Source: Chloroflexi bacterium RBG_16_60_22 (GTDB lineage Bacteria; Chloroflexota; Dehalococcoidia; Dehalococcoidales; RBG-16-60-22). From it: a stretch of 7,650 nt of DNA. This document shows, in pieces, positions 6,335 through 7,650 of this stretch. Numbering within the stretch: the first letter of the stretch is position 1; every line of letters starts with the position of its first letter. The stretch spans positions 1-7,650 of the forward strand of contig MGNX01000042.1 in NCBI GenBank assembly GCA_001796935.1, given 5' to 3'. The notes beneath the pieces are model-generated. The model saw nothing but the letters and a program-made list of their open reading frames with translations, was not told the DNA's origin and searched no databases. The translations under genes and the position numbers were made by a program.

Positions 6335-7624
6335 ATGAATTTCCGACGTTCCCGGGAACTCTTCGAGGAAGCCCGGCGGTACCTCCCCGGCGGGGTCGAC
6401 AGCCCGGTGCGTGCCTTCAAGGCGGTCGGCGGCACCCCGCCTTTTATCGTCAGCGGGCGGGGCTCCCGTATCTTCGATGCCGACGGCAACGAGTTCATCG
6501 ACTACGTTTGTTCCTGGGGGCCCTTGATTCTGGGGCACGCGCCCCCGCCGGTGGTTGAGGCGCTGAAGCAGGCGGTGGAGCGCGGCACGACTTTCGGAGC
6601 CTCCACGGAGCTGGAGATAACGCTGGCCAGAATGATTACGGCGGCGATGCCCTCCATCGAAATGATACGTTTTGTCAACTCAGGCACCGAGGCGACGATG
6701 TCGGCGCTGCGGCTGGCCCGGGCCTTTACCGGGCGGGACAAGATTATCAAGTTTGCCGGCGGCTACCACGGCCATGCCGACGGTTTGCTGGTCAAGGCGG
6801 GCTCGGGTGTGGCGACGCTCAGCCTGCCCGACTCTCCCGGTGTGCCCGCCAGCTACGCCCGGAATACCCTGGTGGCCGCCTACAACAACCCTGAAACGGT
6901 GGCCGAGCTCTTCAAACACTATCCGCGGGATATTGCCGCCGTTATCGTCGAGCCGGTGGCGGCCAACATGGGGGTGGTGCCGCCCCGGCCCGGTTTTCTG
7001 GAGGGCCTTCGCCGGCTGACCAGCGATTACGGGGCCCTGCTTATCTTTGACGAGGTCATTACCGGCTTCCGGGTTGCTTACGGAGGAGCGTCGGCACTTT
7101 ACGGAGTTACCCCGGACCTGACCTGCCTGGGTAAAATCATCGGCGGCGGTCTGCCGGTTGGGGCCTACGGCGGCCAACGCGAGATTATGGAGATGATAGC
7201 CCCGGCCGGGCCGGTATATCAGGCCGGGACGCTTTCCGGGAATCCGCTGGCGATGACGGCGGGCATCGAGACGCTCAAAGTCTTAAGCCAGCCCGGGGCC
7301 TACGAACAACTGGAGGCGACGGCGGCATCCCTGGAAAAGGGCATCGCCGGGGCGGGGTCACCGCTGCCTTTCGGTATCAACGTTTCGCGGGTCGCTTCGC
7401 TGCTCACTATCTTTTTTATGAGTAATCCGGCACTTGATTATGAATCGGTCTCCGGGGCAGACACGGCGCTTTTTGGCAGGTTCTTCCGGCAGCTACTGGC
7501 CCAGGGAATATACTGGCCGCCCTCGCAGTTTGAGGCTGCATTTGTCTCGCTGGCTCACCGCGCCGAGGACATCCGGCGTACTATCAGGGCAATCAAAAAG
7601 GCCTTTGGTTATCTGCAGACTTAG
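6335..7624 (+). CDS. hemL: Glutamate-1-semialdehyde 2,1-aminomutase
   Basis: PLP-dependent enzyme that turns glutamate-1-semialdehyde, made by HemA, into 5-aminolevulinate. It belongs to the class-III aminotransferase fold and acts as a dimer in the cytoplasm. The 429 residues are full length. The N-terminus has the family block PGGVDSPVRAFKAVGG (residues 18-33). The cofactor pocket shows NSGTEATMSA (115-124) and GGYHGHADG (142-150), the aspartate D239 in FDEVITGFR (238-246), and the PLP lysine K267 in LGKIIGGGLPVGAYGG (265-280). AGTLSGNPLAM (297-307) closes the active site. The LPVGAYGG context separates it from ornithine or 4-aminobutyrate aminotransferases. The ATG at 6335 follows hemB by nine bases, with GGGAG at 6325-6329 as ribosome binding site. 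No further gene begins in the 26 bases remaining after its stop, so whether the operon continues cannot be seen. Confidence 0.98.
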   Translation: MNFRRSRELFEEARRYLPGGVDSPVRAFKAVGGTPPFIVSGRGSRIFDADGNEFIDYVCSWGPLILGHAPPPVVEALKQAVERGTTFGASTELEITLARMITAAMPSIEMIRFVNSGTEATMSALRLARAFTGRDKIIKFAGGYHGHADGLLVKAGSGVATLSLPDSPGVPASYARNTLVAAYNNPETVAELFKHYPRDIAAVIVEPVAANMGVVPPRPGFLEGLRRLTSDYGALLIFDEVITGFRVAYGGASALYGVTPDLTCLGKIIGGGLPVGAYGGQREIMEMIAPAGPVYQAGTLSGNPLAMTAGIETLKVLSQPGAYEQLEATAASLEKGIAGAGSPLPFGINVSRVASLLTIFFMSNPALDYESVSGADTALFGRFFRQLLAQGIYWPPSQFEAAFVSLAHRAEDIRRTIRAIKKAFGYLQT

Positions 7625-7650
7625 CTCCGAAGGCGGTTTCAGCTTCGTCT

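Noticed and set aside
7628..7647. CGAAG ... CTTCG inverted repeat just after the hemL stop, a possible terminator.
   Set aside because: Only five base pairs around a ten-base loop, no following T-run, and the window ends three bases later. Not enough to call a terminator.

Overview
The window is one uninterrupted, single-strand (+) tetrapyrrole biosynthesis operon. Seven tightly packed genes cover nearly every base. The order is siroheme decarboxylase (AhbA-AhbB-like, start cut off by the left edge), a precorrin-2 dehydrogenase/ferrochelatase family protein (SirC/Met8-like), hemA, hemC, a cobA-hemD fusion, hemB and hemL. No RNA gene, mobile element, CRISPR array or repeat family was seen. There is no gene-free stretch longer than 26 bases, so no promoter or riboswitch is expected inside the window; the operon promoter must lie to the left of it.

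Read as a pathway, the genes run from glutamyl-tRNA to the siroheme branch. HemA makes glutamate-1-semialdehyde and HemL converts it to 5-aminolevulinate. HemB makes porphobilinogen, HemC makes hydroxymethylbilane, and the HemD half of the fusion closes the ring to uroporphyrinogen III. The CobA half methylates this to precorrin-2, and the SirC/Met8-like protein oxidises it to sirohydrochlorin and possibly inserts iron. The first gene would then decarboxylate siroheme to 12,18-didecarboxysiroheme. That compound is the shared intermediate of the alternative (siroheme-dependent) heme b pathway and of heme d1 synthesis. No hemE, hemF/N, hemG/Y or hemH of the classical branch is present here. The radical-SAM enzymes that would finish the alternative route (AhbC, AhbD) are not in the window.

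The genes abut or overlap. Three junctions are 4-base ATGA stop/start overlaps (first gene/sirC, hemA/hemC, hemC/cobA-hemD). One has zero spacing (cobA-hemD/hemB), and the others are 9 bases (hemB/hemL) and 16 bases (sirC/hemA). This points to one transcript with translational coupling.

The organism is most likely an anaerobic or microaerophilic, GC-rich bacterium. The fused cobA-hemD, the glutamate (C5) route and siroheme decarboxylase inside a hem operon fit Chloroflexota of the Dehalococcoidia type or clostridial/Desulfotomaculum-like Firmicutes. I slightly favour the former, but this is an impression and not a demonstrated assignment. The most notable item is the single-chain, two-module siroheme decarboxylase. 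The rest is canonical chemistry in a very compact arrangement, and I did not find evidence for a wholly new kind of system.
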